Below the pieces are notes generated by a model. The model was given only the letters and a program-made list of their open reading frames with translations, searched no databases and had not been told where the DNA came from. This document shows, piece by piece, positions 39,661 to 47,964 of a stretch of 64,000 nt of DNA. This DNA comes from Lachnospiraceae bacterium (lineage in GTDB: Bacteria > Bacillota > Clostridia > Lachnospirales > Lachnospiraceae): contig CAAEMZ010000033.1 of NCBI GenBank assembly GCA_900757195.1, positions 124,001 through 188,000 of the forward strand. The letters run 5' to 3'. Both the position numbers and the translations under genes were made by a program. How positions within the stretch are numbered: position 1 is the first letter of the stretch; the number at the start of each line of letters is the position of its first letter.

Positions 39661-40581
39661 ATGACATTAGCGGAAAATTTAAGCGAAATTATTGGCGGGG
39701 GACAGATTCTGGAAAATGAGCCGATGAAAAATCACACCACTTTCCGGATTGGTGGCCCGGCTGATGTGCTTGTATGCCCGGAAACAGAGGATGGCTTTAT
39801 CCGGGGACTGGGCTGGTGCAGGCGTCAGAAAATCCCTGTTTATATTATCGGAAACGGAAGCAATCTGCTTGTCGGGGATAAGGGATTCCGGGGCGTTGTT
39901 TTTAAAATATGCAGAAATCTGGATAAAACAGATATTATAGAAGAAGATTCTGTGGTACGGGTCCATGCCGGCGCCGGTGTGATGCTGGCAAAGCTGGCGA
40001 AGGACGTTTCAGCAGAGGGCTGCGGCGGATTTGAATTTGCTACAGGGATTCCGGGAACACTGGGCGGTGCCGTGGCGATGAATGCCGGCGCCTATGGCGG
40101 CGAAATGAAGGATATTTTAAAATCCGTCCGTGCCGTGGATATGGAGGGAAATATCCGGGGATTTTCACTGGAGGAACTGGAACTGGGATACCGGACGAGC
40201 CGGATTCAGAAAGAAGACTGGATCGTTCTTTCCGCAGAGATGGTTTTTGAAAAAGGGGATGCCGGTGCGATTATGGCGAGAGTCGATGAACTCTCCCGGC
40301 AGAGAAGAGAAAAACAGCCGCTGGAATATCCGAGCGCCGGAAGCACCTTTAAGCGACCGGAGGGATATTTTGCCGGAAAACTCATTCAGGATGCGGGACT
40401 GAAAGGTTACCGGGTCGGCGATGCGATGGTTTCCGAAAAGCACAGCGGATTTGTTATCAATGCGGGTGCGGCGACGGCTGAAGACGTCCGCCGGCTGATG
40501 GCCGATGTAGACGGCCGTGTGTATGAAAAATTTGGCGTACATCTTGAACCGGAAGTGCGCCTGATCGGAGAGTTTGAATAA
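39661..40581 (+). CDS. murB: UDP-N-acetylenolpyruvoylglucosamine reductase
   Basis: The 306-residue FAD enzyme reduces UDP-GlcNAc-enolpyruvate to UDP-MurNAc with NADPH. The FAD site is visible in IIGNGSNLLVGDKGFRG and GIPGTLGGAVAMNAGAYGGE, and the catalytic region in YPSAGSTFKRP. C-terminal HLEPEVRLIGEF is typical of the family. It lies 20 bp after glcK in the hprK cluster. Confidence 0.97.
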   Translation: MTLAENLSEIIGGGQILENEPMKNHTTFRIGGPADVLVCPETEDGFIRGLGWCRRQKIPVYIIGNGSNLLVGDKGFRGVVFKICRNLDKTDIIEEDSVVRVHAGAGVMLAKLAKDVSAEGCGGFEFATGIPGTLGGAVAMNAGAYGGEMKDILKSVRAVDMEGNIRGFSLEELELGYRTSRIQKEDWIVLSAEMVFEKGDAGAIMARVDELSRQRREKQPLEYPSAGSTFKRPEGYFAGKLIQDAGLKGYRVGDAMVSEKHSGFVINAGAATAEDVRRLMADVDGRVYEKFGVHLEPEVRLIGEFE

Positions 40582-40603
40582 AATTGGCTTGGGAGGCAGA
40601 TAC

Positions 40604-41479
40604 ATGCGATTTGTGATTGTCACCGGAATGTCAGGGGCCGGTAAAAGTTCTGTTTTGAAAATGCTGGAGGATGCAGGGTATTTTTGCGTGGATAATCTTC
40701 CGATTCCGTTATTGCCGAAGTTTTCAGAGCTGGTTTCGGGCAAAGAAGAAGCGACGATGCCAAAGGTGGCGCTGGGCATTGATATCCGCAGCGGTGAGGG
40801 ACTGGCTACGGTGAATAAGGTGCTTGACAGTGTCCGGGATCTGGGAATCCATTATGAAATCTTATATCTGGACTGTGAGGATATGGTTTTGATCAAACGT
40901 TACAAAGAAACCCGGAGACATCATCCGCTGTCTGTCGGCGGCCGTATCGAAGACGGGATTCATCATGAACGTATCAAAATGAAATTCTTAAAGGACCGGG
41001 CGGATTATATTATTGATACCAGCCAGATGCTTATCCGGGATTTAAAGGGCGAAGTGGATAAAATTTTTGTGAAAAACGAGCCCTATGAAAATTTCTTCCT
41101 GACGATTTTATCCTTTGGATTTAAGTACGGAATCCCGGCGGATGCGGATCTGGTGTTTGATGTGCGTTTTCTTCCGAATCCCTACTATGAAGAAGCGCTT
41201 CGGCCAAAAACCGGAGAGGATGCGGATGTGCAGGATTTTGTGATGAAAAATGCGGAGGCGGGAATTTTTCTGAATAAGCTGGAGGACATGCTGACCTTCC
41301 TTTTGCCCCAGTATATCCGGGAAGGGAAAAATCAACTGGTCGTTGCGGTCGGATGTACCGGAGGCAAGCATCGTTCGGTGACAGTGGCCAATGGTCTTTA
41401 TCAGCGGTTGAAAAATAAAAATTACAGTGTCAAGACAGAACACAGAGATATTGTCCGGGATGCGTTGAGAAAATCATAG
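40604..41479 (+). CDS. rapZ: RNase adapter RapZ / YvcJ nucleotide-binding protein
   Basis: The 291-residue P-loop protein (GMSGAGKSS at 8-16) ends with the conserved VAVGCTGGKHRSV and the RapZ C-terminal domain. In Gram-positives the orthologue YvcJ binds nucleotides and affects competence; in E. coli RapZ controls amino-sugar synthesis through small RNAs. The start at 40604 has GGGAGG 7 nt upstream. It precedes whiA, as in Bacillus, but no yvcK gene lies between the two. Confidence 0.95.
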   Translation: MRFVIVTGMSGAGKSSVLKMLEDAGYFCVDNLPIPLLPKFSELVSGKEEATMPKVALGIDIRSGEGLATVNKVLDSVRDLGIHYEILYLDCEDMVLIKRYKETRRHHPLSVGGRIEDGIHHERIKMKFLKDRADYIIDTSQMLIRDLKGEVDKIFVKNEPYENFFLTILSFGFKYGIPADADLVFDVRFLPNPYYEEALRPKTGEDADVQDFVMKNAEAGIFLNKLEDMLTFLLPQYIREGKNQLVVAVGCTGGKHRSVTVANGLYQRLKNKNYSVKTEHRDIVRDALRKS

Positions 41480-41495
41480 ATTGGAGGAGATACCG

Positions 41496-42446
41496 TTGTC
41501 ATTTTCAGGTCGTGTCAAAGAAGAGCTGTCCTATCAGACAGGGGTCGCCATGCATTGCCGGATTGCTGAAATTGCGGCGATTCTGAGCCTGTGCGGCAAA
41601 GTGAACATTGATGAAAATGGTAAAGTATCTGTAAAAATACATACAGAAAATCTCGCAGTTTCAAGAAAATACTTTACATTAGTGAAAAAAACATATAATA
41701 TAGATTGTGATATAGCTATAAGAAGTCATATTCATACCGGGAAAAGCCGTAGTTACATACTGGATGTGAAGGATGATTATGCCGCAAGAAAGATTTTAAG
41801 TTCTGTAAAATTCATGAATGGTGACGGAAATTTCGAGAGAGACTACACACAGGTTGATTCGTTGATTCTGCGTAAAGCCTGTTGTAAGAGAGCCTTTCTC
41901 CGAGGCGCTTTTTTATGTGCCGGTTCCATCAGTGAACCGGAAAAGACTTATCATTTTGAGATTGTGTGCACAACTCCGGAACGGGCATGGCAGATTTGCG
42001 ATATGATGAAGACTTTTGATATCGAGGGTAAGTACATTACCCGAAAGAAATACCACGTCGTGTATATTAAGGAAGCATCTCAGATTGTAGATATACTAAA
42101 TGTTATGGAAGCCCATGTTTCTTTGATGGAGTTGGAAAATATAAGGATTCTGAAGGAGATGCGAAATTCAATAAACCGGCGCGTGAATTGTGAAACGGCT
42201 AATATTTCCAAGACCGTATCCGCCGCCGTAAAACAGATTGAAGATATTACGTATATCCGTGATACGGTAGGCTTCAGTGAATTGACGGATGGTCTGAGAG
42301 AGATCGCTCAGATTCGTTTGGATTATCCGGAAGCATCACTTGTTGAATTAGGGAAGTTATTGTCAACTCCTGTAGGTAAGTCGGGGGTGAACCACCGCTT
42401 ACGAAAGTTAAGTATGATGGCAGAAGAATTGAGGACTGGGAATTAA
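41496..42446 (+). CDS. whiA: DNA-binding protein WhiA
   Basis: The 316-residue protein combines a LAGLIDADG-like N-terminal domain (RAFLRGAFLCAGSI near 130) with a C-terminal helix-turn-helix (SLVELGKLLSTPVGKSGVNHRL). It takes part in cell division and envelope control in Gram-positives. TTG at 41496 is the start: GGAGG is 8 nt upstream and the protein then begins MSFSGRVKEEL as in the family. It continues the hprK-rapZ cluster. Confidence 0.95.
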   Translation: MSFSGRVKEELSYQTGVAMHCRIAEIAAILSLCGKVNIDENGKVSVKIHTENLAVSRKYFTLVKKTYNIDCDIAIRSHIHTGKSRSYILDVKDDYAARKILSSVKFMNGDGNFERDYTQVDSLILRKACCKRAFLRGAFLCAGSISEPEKTYHFEIVCTTPERAWQICDMMKTFDIEGKYITRKKYHVVYIKEASQIVDILNVMEAHVSLMELENIRILKEMRNSINRRVNCETANISKTVSAAVKQIEDITYIRDTVGFSELTDGLREIAQIRLDYPEASLVELGKLLSTPVGKSGVNHRLRKLSMMAEELRTGN

Positions 42447-42477
42447 CGAGAGGTAGAAAGGCAAGGTACAGTTTATT

Positions 42478-42735
42478 ATGGTTTCAAAGAGCATGACTAT
42501 TAATATTCCAAAAGGATTAGAAGCGCGGCCTGTCGCATTGCTTGTGCAGGTGGCAAGTCAGTACGAAAGCAGTATTTACGTGGAAATCCAGGAAAAAAAG
42601 GTTAATGCTAAAAGTATCATGGGAATGATGAGTCTCGGACTGGCAGAGGGTGAGAAGATCACTATTATCGCAAATGGTCCGGATGAAGAAGATGCAGTAA
42701 GCGCGATTGACAAATATATATCAAAGCAACAATAG
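42478..42735 (+). CDS. HPr-like protein of Crh type with Glu at position 15
   Basis: This 85-residue HPr-fold protein has the active-site segment as GLEARPVALLV: the phosphorylatable His15 of HPr is Glu15 here, so it cannot carry phosphate in the PTS chain. The regulatory Ser46 is kept exactly (AKSIMGMMSL), which makes it a likely HprK substrate and CcpA co-regulator, like Bacillus Crh (Gln15), which also follows whiA. A terminator closes the cluster. Confidence 0.9.
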   Translation: MVSKSMTINIPKGLEARPVALLVQVASQYESSIYVEIQEKKVNAKSIMGMMSLGLAEGEKITIIANGPDEEDAVSAIDKYISKQQ

Positions 42736-42749
42736 TTTTAGTAGGTCTC

Positions 42750-42788
42750 AAAATCGAAGGTGTATTTTAAAGCACCTTCGATTTTCTA
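42750..42788 (+). terminator. Terminator after the crh-like gene
   Basis: A perfect 13-bp stem AAAATCGAAGGTG/CACCTTCGATTTT with a 10-nt loop; T-run is formed by the right arm. Confidence 0.85.
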
Positions 42789-42792
42789 AAAA

Positions 42793-42828
42793 TCAGACAT
42801 AAAAAATCAGACACAATGACGTCAGACA
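42793..42828 (+). promoter_or_regulatory. Three TCAGACA direct repeats upstream of pyc
   Basis: TCAGACA begins at 42793, 42807 and 42822 (periods 14 and 15) within 70 bp of the pyc start codon. It could be an operator; no protein is known to me for this motif, and a clear promoter is not visible. Confidence 0.35.
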
Positions 42829-42861
42829 TGAGTGAGATTGAGATGAAACGGAGGAATTGGG

Positions 42862-45800
42862 ATGGCAAACAAGGAAATCAGACAATTCAAAAAAGTTCTG
42901 GTTGCAAACAGAGGGGAAATAGCAATTCGTGTTTTCCGTGCTTTAAATGAGCTGGGAATTGGCACTGTAGCGATTTTTTCAAAAGAGGACAAATATGCAT
43001 TATTCCGTACAAAAGCGGATGAGGCGTACCTGTTAGATGAAGAAAAGGGGCCGGTAGACGCATATTTGGATATCGACGGAATTATCCGTATTGCAAAAAA
43101 TCATCAGGTGGATGCGATTCATCCGGGTTATGGATTTTTATCAGAAAATCCGTACTTCGCAGAGGCATGTGAAAAGAGCGGTATTACATTTATCGGACCT
43201 TCCGCAGATATGATGCGTGCGATGGGTGATAAAATTTCTTCCAAAAAAATGGCGATGGCAGCAGACGTTCCGACCATACCGGGCATTGATAAAGCCGTGG
43301 AAAACTTCGATGAAGTCCAGGAAGCGGCAGATTTTATCGGTTATCCGGTGATGCTGAAAGCATCTAACGGCGGCGGCGGCCGCGGTATGCGTATCGTAAA
43401 CTCTAAAGACGAACTGGAAAAAGCTTACAGAGAAGCCAGAGAAGAATCCAGAAAAGCTTTTGGTGATGAACAGATTTTCATTGAAAAATATCTGAGAAGT
43501 CCGAAACATATCGAGGTTCAGGTGATTGCCGATAAATACGGCAATGCGGTACATCTTTATGACCGTGACTGTTCTGTACAGCGCCGTCATCAGAAGGTGG
43601 TTGAATATGCGCCGGCCTTTACCGTACCGGAAGCGGTTCGTCAGCAGATTTTTGAAAGCTCGATCCGCCTTGTGAAAAAAGTGGGTTACCGGAATGCGGG
43701 AACACTGGAATTCCTTGTGGATGACCAGAATCATCCATACTTTATCGAGATGAACCCGAGAATCCAGGTAGAACATACGGTTTCCGAAATGATTACCGGT
43801 ATTGATATTGTTCAGTCCCAGATCATGGTTGCCGAAGGCTATCCGCTGGATTCCGAAGAAATCGGTATTCCAAACCAGGATGCGATTCAGGTGAACGGTT
43901 ACTCAATTCAGACACGTATCACCACAGAAGACCCGGCAAATAACTTCCTTCCGGATACAGGACGTATCAACGTATACCGTTCCGGTTCCGGCGCAGGCCT
44001 TCGTTTGGATGGCGGTAACGCCTATTCCGGCGCAGAAATCCTGCCATATTATGACAGTCTTCTTGTAAAAGTTATTTCCCATGACCGGACATTTATCGGT
44101 GCGATTCGGAAATCCCTCCGTGCGCTGAAAGAAATGCGTATTCGTGGCGTTAAGACAAATATCCAGTTCCTGATTAATGTCCTCAACCACGAAACCTTCC
44201 AGAGCGGAAAATGTTACACAACATTTATCGAAGAAACACCGGAGCTTTATGATTTACAGAAGGTACAGGACAGAGCCACAAAGATTCTGGAATTTATCGG
44301 AGATAAGATCGTGAATCCTCAGAACGGTGACAAGCCGGATCTGGACCCGCACCGTATGCCGGTTTTTGATACAGAGAAAAAGATCTGGGGTTCCAGAGAC
44401 GAATTCCTGAAGCTGGGCGCCGAAGGATTCACTCAGAAAATTCTGAAAGAGAAAAAGCTTTATGTGACCGATACGACCATGCGTGATGCACAGCAGTCTC
44501 TGTTTGCGACACGTATGCGTACAAGAGATATCGTCGACGGTGCTTATGCAGCCAATGCGTTTCTTGCCAATGCATTTTCAGCAGAAGCATGGGGTGGTGC
44601 GACCTATGATACAGCGTACCGTTTCCTGAAAGAATCTCCATGGCGCCGTCTGGCGGAACTGAGAAAGCGTATGCCGAATACACTGATCCAGATGCTTCTG
44701 CGTGCATCCAATGCGGTTGGATACAGCAACTATCCGGATAATGTGGTTCAGGAATTTATCCGTATTTCCGCAGACCGCGGCATCGATGTTTTCCGTATTT
44801 TCGACAGTCTGAACTGGACAGAAAATATGAAGATGCCTGTGGAAGAAGCATTAAAGACCGGAAAGATCGTTGAAGGAACCATCTGCTATACCGGCGATAT
44901 TTCCAATCCGGATGAAACCAAATATACACTGGATTACTATATGAAGAAAGCCAGAGAAATTGAAGCGATGGGATGCCACATCCTGACGATTAAAGATATG
45001 GCAGGTCTCTTAAAACCATACGCAGCAAAAACTCTGATTACAGAATTGAAGAAGGAACTGAAGATTCCTGTGAACTTACATACCCATGACACCACGGGCA
45101 GTGGTGTAAGTACCGTATTGATGGCAGCAGAAGCCGGTGTGGATATTGCCGATATGGCGATTGAATCCATGAGTTCTCTGACAAGCCAGCCATCCATGAA
45201 TACCATCGTGGCAACACTTCACGGAACCGAAAGAGATACGGGACTGGATACGGCAGAACTTCATGAACTGAGTGAATATTATGCCCGTGTCCGTGAGGCG
45301 TACAAGCCTTTCGAAAGCGGTATGTATTCTCCGAATTCTGAAATTTACAAATACGAAATTCCGGGCGGACAGTATTCCAACCTCCTGGCTCAGGTTAAGG
45401 ACATGGGCGAAAAAGACCGTTTTGACGATATCAAGGGGCTTTACAAACAGGCCAATGACCTTCTCGGAAACATTGTAAAGGTAACACCGACATCCAAGGT
45501 TGTCGGAGACCTGGCAATCTTCATGTTCAAAAATGAATTAAATCAGGATAATATTCTGACAGCCGGAAAAGACCTTTCCTATCCGGAATCTGTCGTAGAA
45601 TATTTCAAGGGTATGATCGGACAGCCGGACGGCGGTTTCCCGGAAGAATTCCAGAAAATTGTTCTGAAGGGTGCAGAGCCGATCAGCGTACGGCCGGGAA
45701 CACTGCTGGAGAGCGTGGATATGGTCGGCGTGGAGAATTATCTGAAAGGCAAGTTTGACCTGACTGGCTTCACACCGCTGGAGGTTCGCCAGAAAGCTGT

Positions 45801-46317
45801 CAGCTATGCCCTTTATCCGAGAGTATACGAAGATTATTGTGTGCATCTGGAAGCTTATAATGATGTATCCCAGTTAGAGAGCAGCGTTTACTTCTATGGA
45901 CTGAAACCGAGAGAAGAAACGACAGTCACCATCGGACAGGGTAAAACACTGATTATTAAATATATCGGTAAAACACCGGCAAACAGCGAAGGTAAGTGTA
46001 CACTGACCTTTGAAGTCAACGGTGCGGTACGTGAAGTTGTCATTGAAGACAAAAATGAAATGGTTCATGTAAATCAGCGTCCGAAAGCAGATAAATCGGA
46101 ACCGAGACAGATTGGTTCGACCATTCCTGGAACCGTTTGCCAGATTTTTGTTAAGGAAGGCGATAAAGTGGATGTCAACACACCACTGCTTGTTGTGGAA
46201 GCAATGAAGATCGAAACAACGATTGTTTCGAAGACAGCCGGTGTTGTTGAAAAGATTTACGTATCCGAAGGAGAAAAAGTAAACTCTGAAGATTTACTTG
46301 TATCTTTTAAGCTGTAA
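42862..46317 (+). CDS. pyc: Pyruvate carboxylase
   Basis: The 1151-residue multidomain enzyme makes oxaloacetate from pyruvate, bicarbonate and ATP. Domains in order: biotin carboxylase (VLVANRGEIAIRVFRAL at the start; MLKASNGGGGRGMR; EMNPRIQVEHTV), carboxyltransferase (DTTMRDAQQSLFATRMR near 540; HTHDTTG), PC allosteric linker and biotin carrier domain with the biotinyl Lys in VVEAMKIET near the C-terminus. It is monocistronic; the biotin ligase birA that would modify it is at 60926. Confidence 0.98.
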   Translation: MANKEIRQFKKVLVANRGEIAIRVFRALNELGIGTVAIFSKEDKYALFRTKADEAYLLDEEKGPVDAYLDIDGIIRIAKNHQVDAIHPGYGFLSENPYFAEACEKSGITFIGPSADMMRAMGDKISSKKMAMAADVPTIPGIDKAVENFDEVQEAADFIGYPVMLKASNGGGGRGMRIVNSKDELEKAYREAREESRKAFGDEQIFIEKYLRSPKHIEVQVIADKYGNAVHLYDRDCSVQRRHQKVVEYAPAFTVPEAVRQQIFESSIRLVKKVGYRNAGTLEFLVDDQNHPYFIEMNPRIQVEHTVSEMITGIDIVQSQIMVAEGYPLDSEEIGIPNQDAIQVNGYSIQTRITTEDPANNFLPDTGRINVYRSGSGAGLRLDGGNAYSGAEILPYYDSLLVKVISHDRTFIGAIRKSLRALKEMRIRGVKTNIQFLINVLNHETFQSGKCYTTFIEETPELYDLQKVQDRATKILEFIGDKIVNPQNGDKPDLDPHRMPVFDTEKKIWGSRDEFLKLGAEGFTQKILKEKKLYVTDTTMRDAQQSLFATRMRTRDIVDGAYAANAFLANAFSAEAWGGATYDTAYRFLKESPWRRLAELRKRMPNTLIQMLLRASNAVGYSNYPDNVVQEFIRISADRGIDVFRIFDSLNWTENMKMPVEEALKTGKIVEGTICYTGDISNPDETKYTLDYYMKKAREIEAMGCHILTIKDMAGLLKPYAAKTLITELKKELKIPVNLHTHDTTGSGVSTVLMAAEAGVDIADMAIESMSSLTSQPSMNTIVATLHGTERDTGLDTAELHELSEYYARVREAYKPFESGMYSPNSEIYKYEIPGGQYSNLLAQVKDMGEKDRFDDIKGLYKQANDLLGNIVKVTPTSKVVGDLAIFMFKNELNQDNILTAGKDLSYPESVVEYFKGMIGQPDGGFPEEFQKIVLKGAEPISVRPGTLLESVDMVGVENYLKGKFDLTGFTPLEVRQKAVSYALYPRVYEDYCVHLEAYNDVSQLESSVYFYGLKPREETTVTIGQGKTLIIKYIGKTPANSEGKCTLTFEVNGAVREVVIEDKNEMVHVNQRPKADKSEPRQIGSTIPGTVCQIFVKEGDKVDVNTPLLVVEAMKIETTIVSKTAGVVEKIYVSEGEKVNSEDLLVSFKL

Positions 46318-46338
46318 TTTAATGAAATGAATGGAATA

Positions 46339-46389
46339 CCCTCCGGTTTTGACGAAAAAAACATTCGAACAGACCGGAGGGATTTTTTT
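46339..46389 (+). terminator. Terminator after pyc
   Basis: CCCTCCGGT (46339-46347) pairs with ACCGGAGGG (46373-46381), followed by ATTTTTTT. Confidence 0.88.
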
Positions 46390-46394
46390 CATTC

Positions 46395-46423
46395 TTTACA
46401 AGCCATATGTTTGTGCGTATAAT
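46395..46423 (+). promoter_or_regulatory. Promoter of the purF-like gene
   Basis: TTTACA at 46395-46400, 17-bp spacer, TATAAT at 46418-46423, giving a leader of about 100 nt. Confidence 0.7.
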
Positions 46424-46482
46424 ACTATTGGAATTTACATCCGAAGATGTAGATGACAGAAACTTTAAACTAGGATAAAATT

Positions 46483-46575
46483 ATGGCCGGCCGCGGGCGG
46501 CGACGGCTTAATAATGGAAAGGATTTAACATGGGCGGATTTTTTGGCGTTGCATCAAAAAGAGATTGTGTTGTAG
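46483..46575 (+). CDS. Possible overlapping leader peptide (30 aa, Arg-rich start)
   Basis: ATG 46483 has AGGA 7 nt upstream. The frame begins M-A-G-R-G-R-R-R and runs into the purF-like gene, ending at TAG 46573-46575. Its first codons form an unusually GC-rich block in an AT-rich leader. It might couple or attenuate translation of the downstream gene; it may equally be chance. Confidence 0.25.
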   Translation: MAGRGRRRLNNGKDLTWADFLALHQKEIVL

Positions 46576-47939
46576 ACTTGTATTTTGGCGTAGATTATCA
46601 TACGCATCTGGGAGCGCGGAGAGGCGGACTGGTTGTCTGCGGTGAAGAAGGCTTCCAGAGAGCGATTCATAATATTGAGAATTCACCTTTTCGTTCCAAA
46701 TTTGAAAAAGATATCGATGATTTTAAAGGAAGCATCGGCATCGGTTCGATTTCGGACAGTGAACCTCAGCCACTGATGGTCAATTCCCATCTGGGATCAT
46801 TTGCGATCACAACGGTTGGCCGGATGAATAATATGGAAGAGCTGAAGGAAAAATGCTTTGCTTTCGGTACAACTCAGTTTTTGGAAATGAGTGCGGGAAA
46901 AATTAACACGACAGAACTGGTTGCGGCGCTGGTTAATCAGAAGGACAGTATTGCAGAGGGACTTGCTTATGCCCAGGAAGTGATTGAAGGTTCTATGAGT
47001 ATTCTGGTCATGACCCATCAGGGAATTTACTGTTCCCGGGACAGACTTGGCCGTACGCCGGTAATCATTGCAAAAAAAGAAGACGCTTTTTGTGTGACTT
47101 TTGAATCTTCCGCATTTCTGAATCTTGGATATCATCATGTCAAAGATCTGGGACCGGGTGAGATTGTATTTATCGATCCTGAGAAATATGTCGTACTGAA
47201 AGAGCCTGGAAAAGAAATGCGTATGTGTGCATTTTTATGGGTTTACTATGGTTATCCGACATCGACCTATGAAGGCCATAATGTCGAAGTAATGCGGAAT
47301 AACTGCGGTAAAGAAATGGCGAAACGCGATCAGGTGGATGTGGATATTGTTGCGGGAGTTCCGGATTCGGGTATTGCCCATGCGGTTGGTTATTCCAACG
47401 AAGCCCATAAACCTTATGGAAGACCTTTCATTAAATATACACCGACCTGGCCACGGTCATTTATGCCTCAGAATCAGGTGGAACGGAATCTGATCGCAAA
47501 GATGAAATTAATTCCTGTTCAGGAAATGATTAAAGATAAACGGCTGCTGCTCATCGACGATTCCATCGTTCGTGGAACGCAGCTCGGTGAAACGACAGAA
47601 TTCTTATATGAATCCGGTGCAAAGGAAGTTCATGTGCGTCCGGCCTGCCCGCCGATCATGTTCGGCTGCAAATATTTAAATTTTGCCCGGTTTAAATCCG
47701 AAATGGATTTGATCTCACGGAGAATTATCTGTGATTTTGAAGGTACGGATGAGGTCAGCCTTGAGGTGCTTCAGGAGTATGCAGATCCGGACAGCGACAA
47801 GTATAAAAAGATGGTGGACGAAATCTGTCGTCAGTTGAATTTCACATCATTAGATTTTGCACGGCTGGATGAGCTGGAAAAAGCCATCGGTATCGAGCCA
47901 TGCAAGCTGTGTACGTATTGCTGGAACGGTAAAGAATAA
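46530..47939 (+). CDS. PurF-like phosphoribosyltransferase lacking the glutaminase nucleophile
   Basis: The 469-residue protein has the PurF layout: N-terminal Ntn glutamine amidotransferase domain and a C-terminal phosphoribosyltransferase domain with the PRPP loop LLLIDDSIVRGTQ and late cysteines (CKLCTYC) like those of Fe-S PurF. The protein begins MGGFFGVAS, where active PurF has CG(V/I)FG at the mature N-terminus. Without that Cys it cannot hydrolyse glutamine by the usual route; it may use ammonia or have another role. No other pur gene is nearby. Confidence 0.88.
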   Translation: MGGFFGVASKRDCVVDLYFGVDYHTHLGARRGGLVVCGEEGFQRAIHNIENSPFRSKFEKDIDDFKGSIGIGSISDSEPQPLMVNSHLGSFAITTVGRMNNMEELKEKCFAFGTTQFLEMSAGKINTTELVAALVNQKDSIAEGLAYAQEVIEGSMSILVMTHQGIYCSRDRLGRTPVIIAKKEDAFCVTFESSAFLNLGYHHVKDLGPGEIVFIDPEKYVVLKEPGKEMRMCAFLWVYYGYPTSTYEGHNVEVMRNNCGKEMAKRDQVDVDIVAGVPDSGIAHAVGYSNEAHKPYGRPFIKYTPTWPRSFMPQNQVERNLIAKMKLIPVQEMIKDKRLLLIDDSIVRGTQLGETTEFLYESGAKEVHVRPACPPIMFGCKYLNFARFKSEMDLISRRIICDFEGTDEVSLEVLQEYADPDSDKYKKMVDEICRQLNFTSLDFARLDELEKAIGIEPCKLCTYCWNGKE

Positions 47940-47964
47940 ATTTACATAAGAGGGGAGAATGTTT

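Noticed and set aside
46424..46529. Purine riboswitch before the purF-like gene
   Set aside because: The conserved junction and loop sequences of purine aptamers are not present; TATAAT there belongs to a promoter.
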